From Combretum micranthum (lineage: Eukaryota; Streptophyta; Magnoliopsida; Myrtales; Combretaceae): DNA of 64,000 nucleotides. A model generated the notes under the pieces. It ran no database searches, was not told the origin of the DNA, and was given only the letters and a program-made list of their open reading frames with translations. The position numbers and the translations under genes are program-made. The stretch lies in NCBI GenBank assembly GCA_024138025.1, contig JAMXBD010000066.1:1736001-1800000 (forward strand). Reading direction: 5' to 3'. Below are positions 33,539 through 46,319 of the stretch, piece by piece; within the stretch, counting starts at the first letter, position 1, and each line of letters starts with the position of its first letter.

Positions 33539-36500
33539 ATAGAATGGCACATAACAGATGGCTAAGAGCAAGTGATACAAAGAAAAAGCAAGTAATTTTA
33601 GGGAGTTTAAACACACTAGTAATAAGTGGAAGAGTTATGAAGAATCAACGCAATAGTTCTTGAAAAAAGACAATGCATTCTTCGTTTCGAGCTTAATTTG
33701 ATCCACTGTAAAAATAATCTAACAACATAGTAGAATTTTATCACAATTTCTAAGTTTGTCAAGTATGGAGAAGTTTTGAGTATTTATAGGTTTGGTGATT
33801 AATGAAATCCATCTGAGCGTGCTAATAATTGATAGTTAAGATCGGTTCATCTATTGACGGATCACTTTTGTGCTGTTAAATATAAAATCAATCTATTAAG
33901 AGATAAGCATGTATCATGATTCAACAAGATGGGAGTTGCATGCCTTCTCATTACCACGACTAATCAAATTAAGGTTAAACAAATTGTCAATAGTGTGCAA
34001 TGCATGAGTAACCAAATGCAATTCAAACGATTCCATGCGTTTGATTAGTTATTAACATGAAATCTTAATGTAATTCCCATTAACCTTGGATTAAGGACTT
34101 TGGCACCATCTTTAGTGCTTGGGAATCATCCAAGAAACATTATCCATAAATTTCCTAGCTTAAACTTTTGCAGGAAGCAAACAAAGCCTAATGTTGAGTG
34201 GGACCTTTCGATGGGCTCCGTCAAACGTGTAACAATCCCCATGTCACTTTGTCACACCCCCTTGTTCCTGAGTTGTGCACCATATGTGGCCTTCAATAAT
34301 GCGAGGGTGAAATTATGGAATACGTGCCGTGTTTTACTTAGATCAGGAGTAATTAAGTTCATCACCAGGTGACTGAACAATATATATTACAAACACTCCT
34401 ATTTCAATATGCGAGAGTTCCATGTCTAATTGATTCAATCAATAATGTATATAATCACGATAGCATACTCAGATAAGATTCACGCGACACATTTAATTAT
34501 ATATTCATCATCAAAGTAATTTTCATAAATTTCAGCAAACAAAGTACAACTTTGGATCTATATAATTTGAACTTAATGACATATGATTAATGATTTTTCT
34601 TTTGGATATCGTGAAAAACCATATTTTCTTACGTCATTTAAGCTTCATTATATTAATGACTTAAACTAAGCTAGAAAAAATTGAGTGTTTTAGTCCTTTT
34701 ATGGATTAATCTGGCAATGCACAAAATCTAGAAATTTCTAGCTTGACAAATACAAACAACGCGGTAAATCCTTAGATTCTCTTACTCACCTTTGCCTTAT
34801 AATTTAATCGAAGTTACCATTGCGTTTTTGTGCTAAATATATATATATATATAAAAAAAAAACCTGGGGTGATATAAAAACACACTTTCAGTAATTTAAC
34901 AACCCAATCGATTTTATTCCGCTTTGATTAAAGGGAAATGTGATTTAAGTAAGTTTACAATTTTTCATTGATGAATTGTTGATCTTTTGTTTCCAATTTG
35001 TTACTACGATATCTATAGTCTTGTTGGAATTGGAATGACTAACAGAAAAAGATGGATCATGAGAATCCGAGTGATGGTGATGAGAAGTAGCAAGCTTGAT
35101 TGGAAGATAGAGTTTTTATTATGGAAATAAAATTCATATTTAGTGACATCTATGGACAAATATATATATATATATATATAATTATATAAGAGCGTATAAA
35201 AATTTAGAGTTTATTAGCTGTTTTAGCCTTATATGCTGAGCATGTGGCCGAAAGGGGTGACTTTGGTCATGATATATATATATTATATCTCAATATATTG
35301 GTAAAAAAAAAAAAAATCCTTTGAAAGCACGTACCTTATAGAATTATAAACTATAAATTCGTACAGTTTGTATTTTTTTTTTTTTTGGCCAAATACAGTT
35401 TGTATTTACATGCTGTTATTAGGTGACAGTGATACATTTGAGTAATCATCATTTTACGAAAGGTTGAGAAGTTTGGGAATCAAAGAAAAAACTCTATAGT
35501 TATTGAAATATCTTACAAATGAGTGGATATGGATATGTTTTGATGGATTGATTTTTATTTGTTTTTTATTTGTATTGATATTTATTTTTATTTTATTTAT
35601 TTGATTTGTTTATGAGTAAAAATATTTATTTATTTTATCTATATATGTTTCTTGATAAACATTTATTTAAAAAAAATAAGATATCAAATCGACCATAAAA
35701 GATAAAACAAATAAATCCTATATATATGTATATTTGAATCAGACCAAAGGAAAGGCAACTTCGAACATTTTGGAACTAATTATTGATTTAAGATTTAGGA
35801 AAATTGCAAATTATCTCCCTAAATATTCACTTAGGTCTGGATTTATTCATTGAACTTTCAAAATGTGCTTTTTTACATTGCAAATTACCCTTCAAACTTT
35901 CACATATGTGTGAATAGTGGATTCACCTTCTAAACTTTTTTCTATATGCAGATTTTCTCGTCAAATTTTTAAAATGCATATAGAAAATATTAATTATCTT
36001 TAATTGTATCAAATGTTGAAAGTTTAGAAAATATAAAAATGCATTTAAAAGTTTATAAAGTGAATCTATACCTTGATAAAAACTTACGAAGTTATTTGCA
36101 ATCTACCCTTAAAAATTTTCAAGACCTTTTGTTAATTTTGACCTAGACTTCTTTCAAAGTTTTAATCATGAATTGAAATTAAACTTTTAGAAATTAAAAA
36201 CTTAATTTGTTATGTCCACCCAATCTAGTGGATTTATTATTGAGTGGATTGTGAAGACCTTAGGATGTGATTGGTATATATAATTTTTTTTTTTTTTTTG
36301 GTTTAGTAAGTTGGAAGGAGTTTTTATGTTTAGTTTCCTTATTAATTATTCCTTTTCTTTTCTCTCCTTTTATAAAATTACCTCTTTTCTGCTATGACAA
36401 CTCTATGTGCTATTATCATTTCCTAAAATTATTATTAACTCTTTTTTTTTTCCTCTTTAAGCAATAACATTAACTGTGCTGTTTTAGATATGTAATTAAG

Positions 36501-37220
36501 TGGTATATTTAGTATCACAAATGTTTTCCATTTTACTCAAAAATTGCAAAGTACACTATAAATTAGTTAGGCTTCCAACATCCACGAATAAATTTAATTT
36601 GTGTAGTTTTTTCCCTTCCCCGATTTAGTGCTTTTCCATTTTTTTTTTTTTTGACATCATTATACCATGCTTATAAATTTGGTGATTATTAGTATATTCA
36701 CAAGAAAAAAAAGGAACTAAAGAAAGATGAATCCGGGAACGTTTTCACTAACAATCTACCATATAAATACTGATATGACTATAGTATGAAAAGGGTTTTT
36801 ATAGTAGTTACCCTTTTTTTTCCACAATAGTATTTAACTATTTACTTTTTAAGAATTTTTATGGTTGTATCATTAAATTTTTTGGTTAATTATTTAACTG
36901 GCATATTAAATATTTTATTTTTTTAACATATTAAATATATTTCAAATATTTTATTAGTATGACTCTAATTAAATATGAGTCTGAATTATTAAAAAACTTA
37001 TATGGCTGGTCGTATTAAATAGTACAGCGTGACAAATCACTATAAATAGGAAAAATATTCCGCGTTACCTTTTCCACTTTAGTTTTATTAAAAAACCGTA
37101 AAGTTGTTAAAGCGTTATATTTATCTGAGAAATCGATGACACGAGTTGCCTATAGAATAGATGATGTGGAAAGAGTAGCGATTAGATTACTGTAGGTTGC
37201 CAGGTATACATATATGTATG
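33539..37220. other. Gene-free stretch upstream of the nucleoredoxin gene
   Basis: Contains a small-repeat-family copy (35530-35720), (AT)n runs near 34833-34851 and 35160-35180, and many homopolymer tracts. The 90-codon open frame at 34100-34372 has no known motif and includes a TGTCACACCCCC string of LTR type, so it is probably a repeat remnant. Confidence 0.5.
35530..35720 (+). mobile_element. Small non-autonomous repeat, copy 2
   Basis: The core TTTATGAGTAAAAATATTTA and GTTTCTTGATAAACATTTAT is nearly the same as the reverse complement of 50357-50484. Ends are approximate. Confidence 0.6.
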
Positions 37221-37228
37221 TATAAAAG
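37221..37228 (+). promoter_or_regulatory. TATA box of the nucleoredoxin gene
   Basis: TATAAAAG lies 89 bp upstream of the start codon, which places transcription start near 37250 with a short leader. Inferred from position and sequence. Confidence 0.6.
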
Positions 37229-37275
37229 AAACTTCTGATGGCAGCGTTAGAGAGTCTCCGGTGCTCACAAGTTTA

Positions 37276-37276
37276 G

Positions 37277-37309
<33 letters not shown>
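37276..37309 (+). repeat. (GA)n microsatellite in the predicted 5' leader
   Basis: About 16 GA units end 8 bp before the ATG. GA/CT-rich leaders are common in plant genes, and such repeats can bind BBR/BPC-type GAGA factors (family knowledge, not shown here). Confidence 0.9.
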
Positions 37310-37313
<4 letters not shown>

Positions 37314-37316
37314 CAG

Positions 37317-37469
37317 ATGATGATGAGCGGGGAAAGTGAGAAAATTAGGAACGAAAGTGTTGTTTTGAACGGTGGCTCAAATAACATGGCGCGCAGCTCA
37401 AGCTCAAGATACATGTCTCTTTTGTCTTCCAAAGATCGGGACTACCTTCTCTCTCCTTCTCGATCTCAG
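37317..37469 (+). CDS. Nucleoredoxin exon 1
   Basis: It encodes 51 residues ending RDYLLSPSRSQ, with donor GTTCTCTC. The end mirrors the end of exon 2 (RDYLLGHPNLSQ), so each exon ends just before a thioredoxin module. This suggests that the modules arose by exon duplication. Confidence 0.85.
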
Positions 37470-40400
37470 GTTCTCTCTCTCCCTCTCTCTATCGTGTTAT
37501 CCTGGTTTATGTTTTCTTAATCTAAAAATTTAGATTATCTTCCGTATTTTTCTCTTGTAGATTTTTATTTCTTTTATTTCTTTTTGGTTTTTGAATGACA
37601 TATACCAAATAATATGATTAAGAAAAATAAGGATCGTTCTAGTGGAAAGAACTGGGTTTCCATTAACGCGTCTCGGCGATGCTCGTTAAGGACTAGAAAG
37701 AAAATTTTCACTTTTTAACCACTAATTACATAAGAAAAAGATATCCAAATATAATATAAATATATATGAAAATTAATTTATTTGATCGTCAAAACCATTA
37801 ACTTTTTCCTTGTTGTAACTAGGAGTCATATATATGGTAATAAGCAGTATGTAATAACCATGTCAATTTAATCCCAGATTTTAGTATGCTATAGTACGCA
37901 AAATTACATGATTAAATATGTGGTAAAGCACCATAATTATATAAATTTTATGGTTACATCATTAATTTATATGATTACATCGTTAGTTAATTTTAGTGAG
38001 ATTAATCCCATAATTATCAAACGGCTCAGTAATCGAATAATTAAAATAATTAATATTTTAATTATTATATTTATTTTAATTATTAGATCATTGATTGAAT
38101 GATCTCATAACTGTTAGATAATTGACTGAACTAGACATGACATAAAAACTCCGATAATTATATATATATATATATATAAAATTTTATGCGTTAGGTTTTC
38201 TAAACCTGTATAACTAGTTAAAAACCACTACAATCTAATAGTATTAACACCCACCACCCATATCATTCCAAATTTCGTGATAACTTAGTAATTTATCTAT
38301 CACGGATTTTAGTAGTTTTTAATATGGGTTGATGAGTGTTGACAAATTGCAATATTCCTATTAATTCATATCCAAAATTAAGTATTCCTCGTTATAGACA
38401 AGTATTATTCAATCTTTTCTTTTCTTTTTTTCTGGGAACAGATTAATTATTTTTGGTTGATTTAAAGCTTACAATGCTGTGAAATAAACAAAGTTTTAAC
38501 CATATAAGGAAATAAAAGGAGTAGCCTTGTCCAGCTAATAAAAAGTAATTTTTTTTTTAAATTAAGGGGTCATATCATAGCCTCGTGGCATTCTTGAGAT
38601 ACCAGACGTCAATTTTCCTCCGCGGTTAAATTTGTCAAAAGTAATCATATTCATATTGTTGGTTTCGGCGGATGGTCTCCTAATGCTACCTTATGGTTCA
38701 TCGTACAAGAGACCTTCCGGAATATAGTAAACAATCACAAACAAGGGCATATAGGTGCTTCCAGCTTCCGTGCACCATTTGGCTTCTTAGTTTTCCATAT
38801 CTGCACCCTGATATCGGGTCTGTTTGTTTGGTTTCTTTTACAGATACAGATATTTTTTTCAAATTTTTTTCTAATAAAACATTTATCAAGAAATAGATAT
38901 AGATAAAAAAAAATTGGTAGTTCTCATCAAAAAATCAAATAGATCAAATATAAATAAAATATAGATACAAATCATATATATTTACATATATTATTTTAAA
39001 AAAGATACAAATACAGATGAAAAATAGACCATCCAAACAAATATTAACTTTAATTTATATACATGAGCATATATATACATATATCTTATTTTATATCTTC
39101 TATAATATTAGTGTGGATAAATCCATTTGGTGTTTTTTTATATTTTTAATTTTATATTTCTTAATATACCCATTTTTATCCAAATATAGATAGGTTTAAT
39201 GTTTTACCACATAGCTTCCTAAGATCCATTCCGTGTTCATGTGGCTACAATTTTTATCTAACTAGTCATTGGAATCCAAACATCCTCTCATATTTAATTT
39301 TAAAACAGTTTTATATATAATATATTTATTTAGTTATTTTTTATTTTTAAGCAGGCATAACGTGTGCTAATATATTATATAGATGGATATATATTTATAT
39401 ATTATAGAGGATCAATGTTTTGCGTCAACCTTTATGCAACATAGATCTTGGTGGTCTCAACATTTTGATGTACATAAATTTTAACATACATAATATGGGA
39501 AAAATATTCGATAGATGTCTTTATTATATGTGTATATTTTACATGAGTTAGGGATATGATTGCAAAAAAATAAAATAAAATAAACGGTATTTACTCACCA
39601 CGTAACATCCATGATGTGACCTATTACCTCCACATACTCTTTACAACACATTATCCATTTACCAATTTAGTATATAGTTTATTCTCTGCAGACAATTCCA
39701 AGAAATATTTTCAAATAAAAATTTGAACACTAAATCTCATACAAAGTTGTTGTGAATGCGTGTTAGCCCTTAATTATTAGGCTAAGTCCTTCTGCGTTAA
39801 ATGAATATAATTTGTTCCTTACCGTTTTCATTGATTTATTTCTGATTAAATAGACATTTCTAGGCAAAGTTTCGTCACCATAACACATGGCAATAAATGG
39901 TAATGATCATAATGAGATGAATAATGGGCAGGAGCTGGGCATACAAGCAATGGCTCATGGATCAGCTTATTTATCCACTTTTAAAAATCGGTTAGAATTA
40001 ATTTTTTTTTAATCCATTTAAAAGAGAATTAAAATGATCCAGTCCTCCACGGGCCAAGATAATTTAAAAAAAAGGCAAAGTTTAATAACAATAATAATAT
40101 AATAATATAATAATATAATAGTGATTATTTATGATATACTATGAAATAAGATAGATTAATACGCGTATCACAAACATTATAAAAAAAAGTAAAATTAAGA
40201 AAAATAATTTCATTTGGCTTACGGGCCGACACATTTAGCCCGCATGCTAATGCAAAGGGCGGACGAGCCTAAAATTTATGGCATGTTTAAAGCAGGCCGA
40301 TTTAATCCATCAGGCCTGTATGCTCATCTTTGCTAATAACCCGCATTGTTGTAACCTGCCTAAAGGGCCGACCCATTTAGCTCGCATGCTAATGCAAACG

Positions 40401-43400
40401 AGGGACGAGCCTAAAATTTATGACATGTTTAAAGCAGGCCGATCTAACCGGTTAGGCCTGTATGCTCATCTTTGCTAATAACCCGCATTGTTGTGACCTG
40501 CCTAAAGGGTTTCATGTTGGCTCGACCTGTTCTTATAAGGTTCTTTATCTATTTTTCTTTTTTTTTTTAATGTTATTTTTGGATGCCATTTTTTTTTAAG
40601 GATTTACGTAAAGAAGATAGAATATTAAAAATAACTGATTTAATTTTTTTTCTTACGCAATAAGTATACAAAATTTATACAAGTTAAATACATAATCTAT
40701 GCTTTGTTGTTCTTCTTCCATTTTATTTTCCGGTCCTCATCTCCTTTCTAAAGAATAAATACAAATGTATCTATATAAAATATACACTTAAAGGATTGAC
40801 TTTTTCTTGTTAAGATTTGTCTCCCGGTTGCTTACATAATTATTGCAAAAGTTTTACGTGTGAAATTTTCCATAATTAAATTAGTTATATTTATTACCAA
40901 GATTTCTAATTTAATTAATATGAATATTATTTGCCGATACTGATGGAATATGTCCGGTTTTTAAAGCCTGTAAATTTAAAATAAAAACCATTAGATATTA
41001 TACATCATGTGCTTTATTACAAGTAACAAAGAAATTCATTTTAATGTATGTTAGTGGAATAGATAAGTCCAAAAACAATCGATATTCGAGATTTGCTAAA
41101 ATATTATTAGTATTTTATACCTAACAAATAATACATGATATCTAATAAATCTTCTCTCTTTAAGAAAACATAAGGTGTTAAATATGGTTGGAAGAGAGAA
41201 AAGTTTAATCCGTCCAATGCAATTTATTAGACATCTCACCAAGTGAGTTCGGTTCGATCCAGGACCTGATTCACTGATTCTTGGTCTACTAAATAAGAAG
41301 GTGGGATGGATCAGACCATGGACTTGCAAGTTCAAAAGGTGGGTCTTACGAGGCCGACCCGTTCTTATTATAAAAAAAAAAAAAACAAATTTTACCTTTA
41401 GTTTATAAAAAAAAAAAATAGAAAAACCGAAGAGATTATTTGAATTCACCAATTCAACGGGATCATCAAAACTGGACCCTGATTAGACCTGCCAACCCGA
41501 TGGGTCCACGTGGCCAATTCCAAGGGTGGGTCCAAGCAAGAACCTGCTATGGTTGATTCTTTCCAAATCCCGGTTCAAACCTGTTCCGGGATGATGTCTG
41601 CGATGTATAGTGATAAATAATCATTTTATGGTAGAATCTATGTAGTGTTTTTCTAAACCTACAGTCATAATTGGTACGGTATGGTATTAGAATGTGGAAA
41701 ATGATGCAGGGAATGACGAATTCATCAACTAATAAAATTTTTCATCAATTAGGAGAAAGTAAAGTGTGAAACAGAATTAGAGAGGCTAATTTATGTTTGA
41801 CACCTAATTAAGAGACTTTGTTTCATCGTTACACGCCATCGGTCCGTAAATTCGCATCATGGTACCATTATGTATAATTGTATGTATGTGTATGGGGCCT
41901 ATGGGCTCCCAGTCCCACACGGTCCTTTGTGGATGTGGACTAAATAGGAACAAAACTGAAAGGACGATAACTATGCATCCCCACCTACACAGCCAATCCA
42001 TCCAATTTTAATTATTGCAATAGCCAGCTTTAAAAGCAATATAGGATCAACACGTGCTTCGCACTGTACGATAACGTGTGTCATCTGTTGGAATGTCATT
42101 TTCCACTTTTGTGATTCACGATGGGTATTGGATTCCATTTTCCCATTTCTTCGCGGCATACAGACAGTACAATTGGACGTGAAGGTGTTCTTTTGAGTTT
42201 TGTGGACCTAATCAACATAAATGTGTCATCTTTTTTGTTTTATTTATTGTTTTTTTTTTCCTTCTAATCGTGTGGATGAGCAAAAAATAAGGAAAAAAAG
42301 TATAGTTGGCAACTAATTCAATTGATTTGTATTAAATAGGATTATGAAACTATTATGATATCATGGAGGATATCGTATGTGTCATGGGGTTCCTTTTTTT
42401 TATATGGTATAGTTTTAATAGAGAATGATGTTAAAAATAGATAAATCAATCTTTTATTCAAAAAAATAAAATCACCATATTGCTTCACTTGGATTTTTGT
42501 CCTCCAATTTTATTACAATTATGCTCAGGTTATTTTAATAGATATTTTAATAGAATATGTTATATACTTCTAACATTTTTTAAATATGCATTTATTTCAA
42601 AGCCATTTATTTGCATAGTAACTTATTTAGGCTTAGTCAAACAAGTTTTTAAAATCATCTCTTAATTACATCAGAGGTGGAAGCCACTGTGCATTTAGGA
42701 TTGAGGCATTTGCCTCTAGGGCTACTTTTCTTTATCATCAACCACTAGGCAATGGATTTTGGTCGTGGTCATCAGAATAACCCACAAACTATGCTCTAAT
42801 GGACCATGGTGGCCCATTGTATATGATTGGGAATGGACCTGATCTTTTGAAATGAAACTCCAATACCTTTAGAAATGGATTGTGCACCGGAGCATATTTC
42901 AAGAGCTTATGCGTTAGGTACACACTAAAGACGAGATTCCAAAGGCAACGTAGTGTTACAGAAGGTCTACACATGAATCCTTGTGATACTTTTGGTTGCT
43001 ATGGTGAAACTAAATTGCAATTCTAAGTAATAGACTAGAGTAAGTAATAACTATTATTTTATTATATGGCACCTGAAATAACACAAATAATATATATAAT
43101 ATATACACCCCAAAAAACATAAATCTACCCTTGCATTTTGAAGTCTTTTGACTCAATTGCTATCAAATCTTGCCATAATCATGTCCACAATTGGGCCCCA
43201 CATTTGGCTCATTACCTAAACCAAGCCACCATATCTCGGCTCCACATGGATTAGTTAAGATGGTTTATAGTCATGTGGATCAAATGGTAATTGTATGGCT
43301 AATTTGGCACGAATTTACATCATCAAGTAATTAAGTCATGGACACTTGATGATTGTGGCCAAGCGGTATGGTGACAGTTTGACGTGGTTATATGGTTTGA

Positions 43401-46265
43401 GTTGTGTTAACCAAGTGGTTGTGATCAAGTGAGTATGGTGGTTTCAATGTGATCAAGTTGCTGGAGTAGCATAGGTCTAAAAGTTGCACACAAGTAATTA
43501 AGATAGGGTTAGGTTTAAGTTGTAATAATTAAGTCTAAATTTGGCCCATGGTTTGATAATAAAGAACTAAGGCCACACTCCTAAAGTATGAGAATATATT
43601 AAGAAAAATAAAGGAATAGCTATTTTGATCATAAAAAGGAATTAGAATCCCTCACTCGACAAGAATAGGTAAAAAAAAGGGCTAATTAGCAAACCACAAT
43701 CTTGTAAAGAGAACAACCATTCTATTTTGGTCATATATAGTTTATCACCACATCCTTCATTTGTGCCACCTCATAGCAAGGGCTTCAGTCTAATCATAGC
43801 TAGAAAGGATACCAATTAAAGGTGACTTAATGCTATAATTTCCTATTCATAACCTCGATTTCTATCAATAAGCTTGTTTAATCGCTAAGTTTGCTCCCAA
43901 GCTAGGTGCACAATATTAACAATTTGGACCTGCATCAAATTGAGCATCTAAAGGTGCACTAATTCATATTGAGTAAGTAGCAACAACTATTCCAAGCCTA
44001 TTTGGATTGTCTATTTTTCATCTAAATATGTATTTGTATCTAATTTGCATTTGCATCTGCATCCAATTTCAATCTGGCATGTATAATCTGTTTATGAGTA
44101 AATATGTCTGTTTTTTATTTGTATATGTTTTTTAATAAACAATCTAATTGAAACGAACAACAAACTTACAATGTACCACCAAACCAAACACATAATCTTT
44201 GGGATGTATATGTTTTCTAATAAATAATGAATGTAATCGATACTAGATTGCTAAGTTTTGGGAGGACAAAGCGAGGAGAGGACAGGATTCATCACTTTTG
44301 ATGATTTTCGCTTTTTTTTTTTCCCTTTCGGAATAAATCTCAAGTGGTTAAAGGCTAAAATCTTTTATGGAAACTAAAAATATATTTTATTAGTTTAAGT
44401 ATTCTCAATTGAGCTCATTCTTCTTTAAGATTTGATTGGCTATAACAGAGAGAGTGTTCTCCTCCACAGGACAAACTCCAAATCTCCAACTCAATTTTAG
44501 AAAGTTGATTTATGATATATAGAATGGTGAGATAGCTATTTTGTCTAATTATTTAGTAAAGGTCTGTCTTTCAAAATTTTTCATAGTTTCTCACTCGTAT
44601 TCTTCTACTACTAATTATATTATGCTAATAGTTCTATGCAACTCTTTTACGAAGAATTGATTTTCAAATCTTTTCAATATTTGATATAATTGACATCTTA
44701 AAATTGTCGAATATTACTATAATAATTGCAAAAAATCGCAGTTACTTGTGACTTTCTGGCAGAATGTAAAAGTGTCAACCCCTTGGTAGTGGTATTGAAC
44801 GGCTTAGATTAATATTTAACCATATATATTAATTACTGTTTATATTTTACTGGTCAGATCATTAAATGATATATTATTATGAGCAGTGTTTCATGCTAAA
44901 TTAGTTTCTTCCTGTTCTTTTCCTCCTCGTTCCTCGGCAGGTCAAAATTTCTGAACTTGAAGGCCAGGTTCTAGGGCTATACTTCTCAGCTAATTGGTAC
45001 CTGCCATGCCGAAACTTCAACCAATGTTTATCGAATGCTTATGAGCAACTCAAAACCAATGGATCCAACTTCGAGGTTGTCTTTGTTTCGGCTGATGAGG
45101 ACTTGGATGCATTCAACAATTACCATTCCACAATGCCATGGCTTGCAATTCCTTTCTCTGATATAGAGTCCCGAAAATCCTTGAGTAAAAACTTTAACGT
45201 GGAAGGTATACCTTGCTTGGTAATTTTACAACCAAATGACGGTAATAAAGAGGAGACCGAGACAGATTTGCATGATGGAGTTGGGCTTGTTTATCGTTAT
45301 GGTGTACGAGCTTTTCCTTTTACAAAAGATAGATTGCAGGAATTGCAAATGGAAGAGAAAGAAAAGCAAGACAATCAGACTTTGATTAGCTTGTTAACCA
45401 ACCATGATAGAGATTACCTTTTGGGTCATCCCAATCTTAGCCAGGTACTACTGGGTAGTTTATTTTAAATCGAAATCTTTAGTACGTCCATATTTGAAAT
45501 ACCAATAAAGTTTTGATACGCCTAGTAGTGAAATGAGTCATTTCTAAAATAATAATTATCGAGTTTTGTGCACACTGCAATGCTATCTAGTATTAGACAA
45601 AGAACCCACGTTTAAGGTTGCTAAGAACATGTAACATTCACTTTTGTTTGCAGGCGCCTGTTAGATCCTTGGAAGGTAAAACAATAGGACTGTTTTTCTC
45701 CGCTGAATGGTGCCTTCCAGGAGCTAAATTCACTTCAAAATTGATTTCCATATATGAAAAGATCAAGCAGATGCTAGCACAGAATGGGAATGAGGACTTT
45801 GAAATCGTTTATGTTTCAAGCGATCGCACACAATCATCATTCGATTCATACTTTACTCTAATGCCATGGCTGGCACTGCCATTTGGGGATCGAAATACGC
45901 GCGAGCTTGTAAAGCATTTTGATGTTCAGGGCATTCCTTGTCTAGTGATTTTAGGACCTGATGGAAAAACCGTGACAAAGCATGGTAGGAGCCTGATAAA
46001 CTTGTATCAAGAAAATGCATACCCTTTCACTGCTGAAAAATTGGAATTGCTACAAAAACAAATGGATGAAGAGGCAAAGAGTCTCCCCAAATCCGAGTTT
46101 CACCAAGGACATCGACATGAACTTACGTTGGTGTCGGATGGCTCTGGAGGGGGTCCATATATATGTTGTGATTGTGATGAGCAGGGATATGGATGGGCAT
46201 ACCAATGTCTTGAATGTGGGTATGAGGTTCATCCTAGGTGCATAAGGTCGATGCAAGGAACATGA
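37317..46265 (+). CDS. Nucleoredoxin-like protein, 3 exons (37317-37469, 44941-45444, 45654-46265)
   Basis: The spliced reading frame is 1269 bp, 422 residues, and all junctions are GT-AG in phase 0. Nucleoredoxins are thioredoxin-fold oxidoreductases of cytosol and nucleus that reduce disulfides in client proteins. Order: a short N-terminus with DRDYLL (residues 40-45), thioredoxin module 1 (about 52-180), a second DRDYLL (207-212), module 2 (about 220-350), and a C-terminal C1-like zinc domain (C390, C393, C404, C407, H412, C415 with H369/H372). Both modules keep FSAxW, MPWLA(I/L)PF and GIPCLVIL. The active sites are WYLPC (70-74) and WCLPG (238-242), so each has only one CxxC cysteine. Arabidopsis NRX1 has three modules and is longer; this two-module form fits another plant nucleoredoxin subgroup. 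No signal peptide is visible. The ATG at 37317 is followed by two more in-frame ATGs. Confidence 0.9.
38161..38178. repeat. (AT)n microsatellite
   Basis: Nine AT units in intron 1. Confidence 0.85.
38816..39045 (-). mobile_element. Small non-autonomous repeat, copy 3 (intron 1 of the nucleoredoxin gene)
   Basis: Ends GGGTCTGTTTGTTTGG and CCAAACAAATATTAAC are inverted and imperfect. On the minus strand it shares TTTGGATGGTCTATTTTTCATC with the start of copy 4 and contains TATTTCTTGATAAATGTTTT. Confidence 0.6.
40223..40507 (+). repeat. 142-bp tandem duplication
   Basis: Unit 1 starts GGGCCGACACATTTAG at 40223 and unit 2 GGGCCGACCCATTTAG at 40365, with high identity throughout. It is unusually GC-rich for the region. 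Confidence 0.9.
43998..44190 (+). mobile_element. Small non-autonomous repeat, copy 4 (intron 1 of the nucleoredoxin gene)
   Basis: Begins CTATTTGGATTGTCTATTTT, contains CTGTTTATGAGTAAATATG and GTTTTTTAATAAACAATCT, and ends near ACCAAACCAAAC. Confidence 0.6.
44941..45444 (+). CDS. Nucleoredoxin exon 2 (thioredoxin module 1)
   Basis: 168 codons, starting VKISELEG. It encodes the module with WYLPC: Tyr replaces the first (normally nucleophilic) Cys, and the second Cys remains. MPWLAIPF and GIPCLVIL (cis-Pro loop) are conserved. The acceptor is CTCGGCAG and the donor GTACTACT. Confidence 0.9.
45654..46265 (+). CDS. Nucleoredoxin exon 3 (thioredoxin module 2 and C1-like domain)
   Basis: 203 codons plus TGA. 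It encodes the module with WCLPG: the first Cys is kept and Gly replaces the second. It then encodes the Cys/His-rich C1-like domain (HQGHRHELTL, CCDC, CLEC, HPRC). The acceptor is TTTGTTTGCAG. Confidence 0.9.
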   Translation, partial: APVRSLEGKTIGLFFSAEWCLPGAKFTSKLISIYEKIKQMLAQNGNEDFEIVYVSSDRTQSSFDSYFTLMPWLALPFGDRNTRELVKHFDVQGIPCLVILGPDGKTVTKHGRSLINLYQENAYPFTAEKLELLQKQMDEEAKSLPKSEFHQGHRHELTLVSDGSGGGPYICCDCDEQGYGWAYQCLECGYEVHPRCIRSMQGT

Positions 46266-46319
46266 ATGTCTGGACCCTAGTTGTTTCAACCACAAAGCTG
46301 GATCAAGGATGCTGCCTCC

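Larger units (their letters stand above)
37470..44940 (+). other. Nucleoredoxin intron 1 (7471 bp)
   Basis: GT at 37470 and TCGGCAG at the 3' end. It holds two copies of the small repeat family (38816-39045 and 43998-44190), a 142-bp tandem duplication (40223-40507), an (AT)n run (38161-38178) and other unidentified repeats. No internal exon or gene was found; the open frames at 41096-41452 and 41804-42001 (minus) show no motif. Confidence 0.8.

Noticed and set aside
34100..34372. 90-codon open frame with a possible start
   Set aside because: No recognisable domain; includes a TGTCACACCCC-type LTR-like string, so a repeat remnant is more likely.
38255..38345. Short inverted repeats (ACCCATAT / ATATGGGT; CGTGAT / ATCACG) as a MITE
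   Set aside because: The arms do not nest into one stem with clear ends or a target duplication.
41096..41452. 118-codon open frame on the minus strand within nucleoredoxin intron 1
   Set aside because: Low-complexity (Phe/Lys-rich ends), no motif and no splice or promoter context; probably chance in repeat DNA.
43355..43404. TGGCCAAGCGG resembling a tRNA box A, with GGTTTGAGTTG 40 bp later
   Set aside because: Box B is poor and no acceptor stem can be formed; a tRNA gene is not supported.
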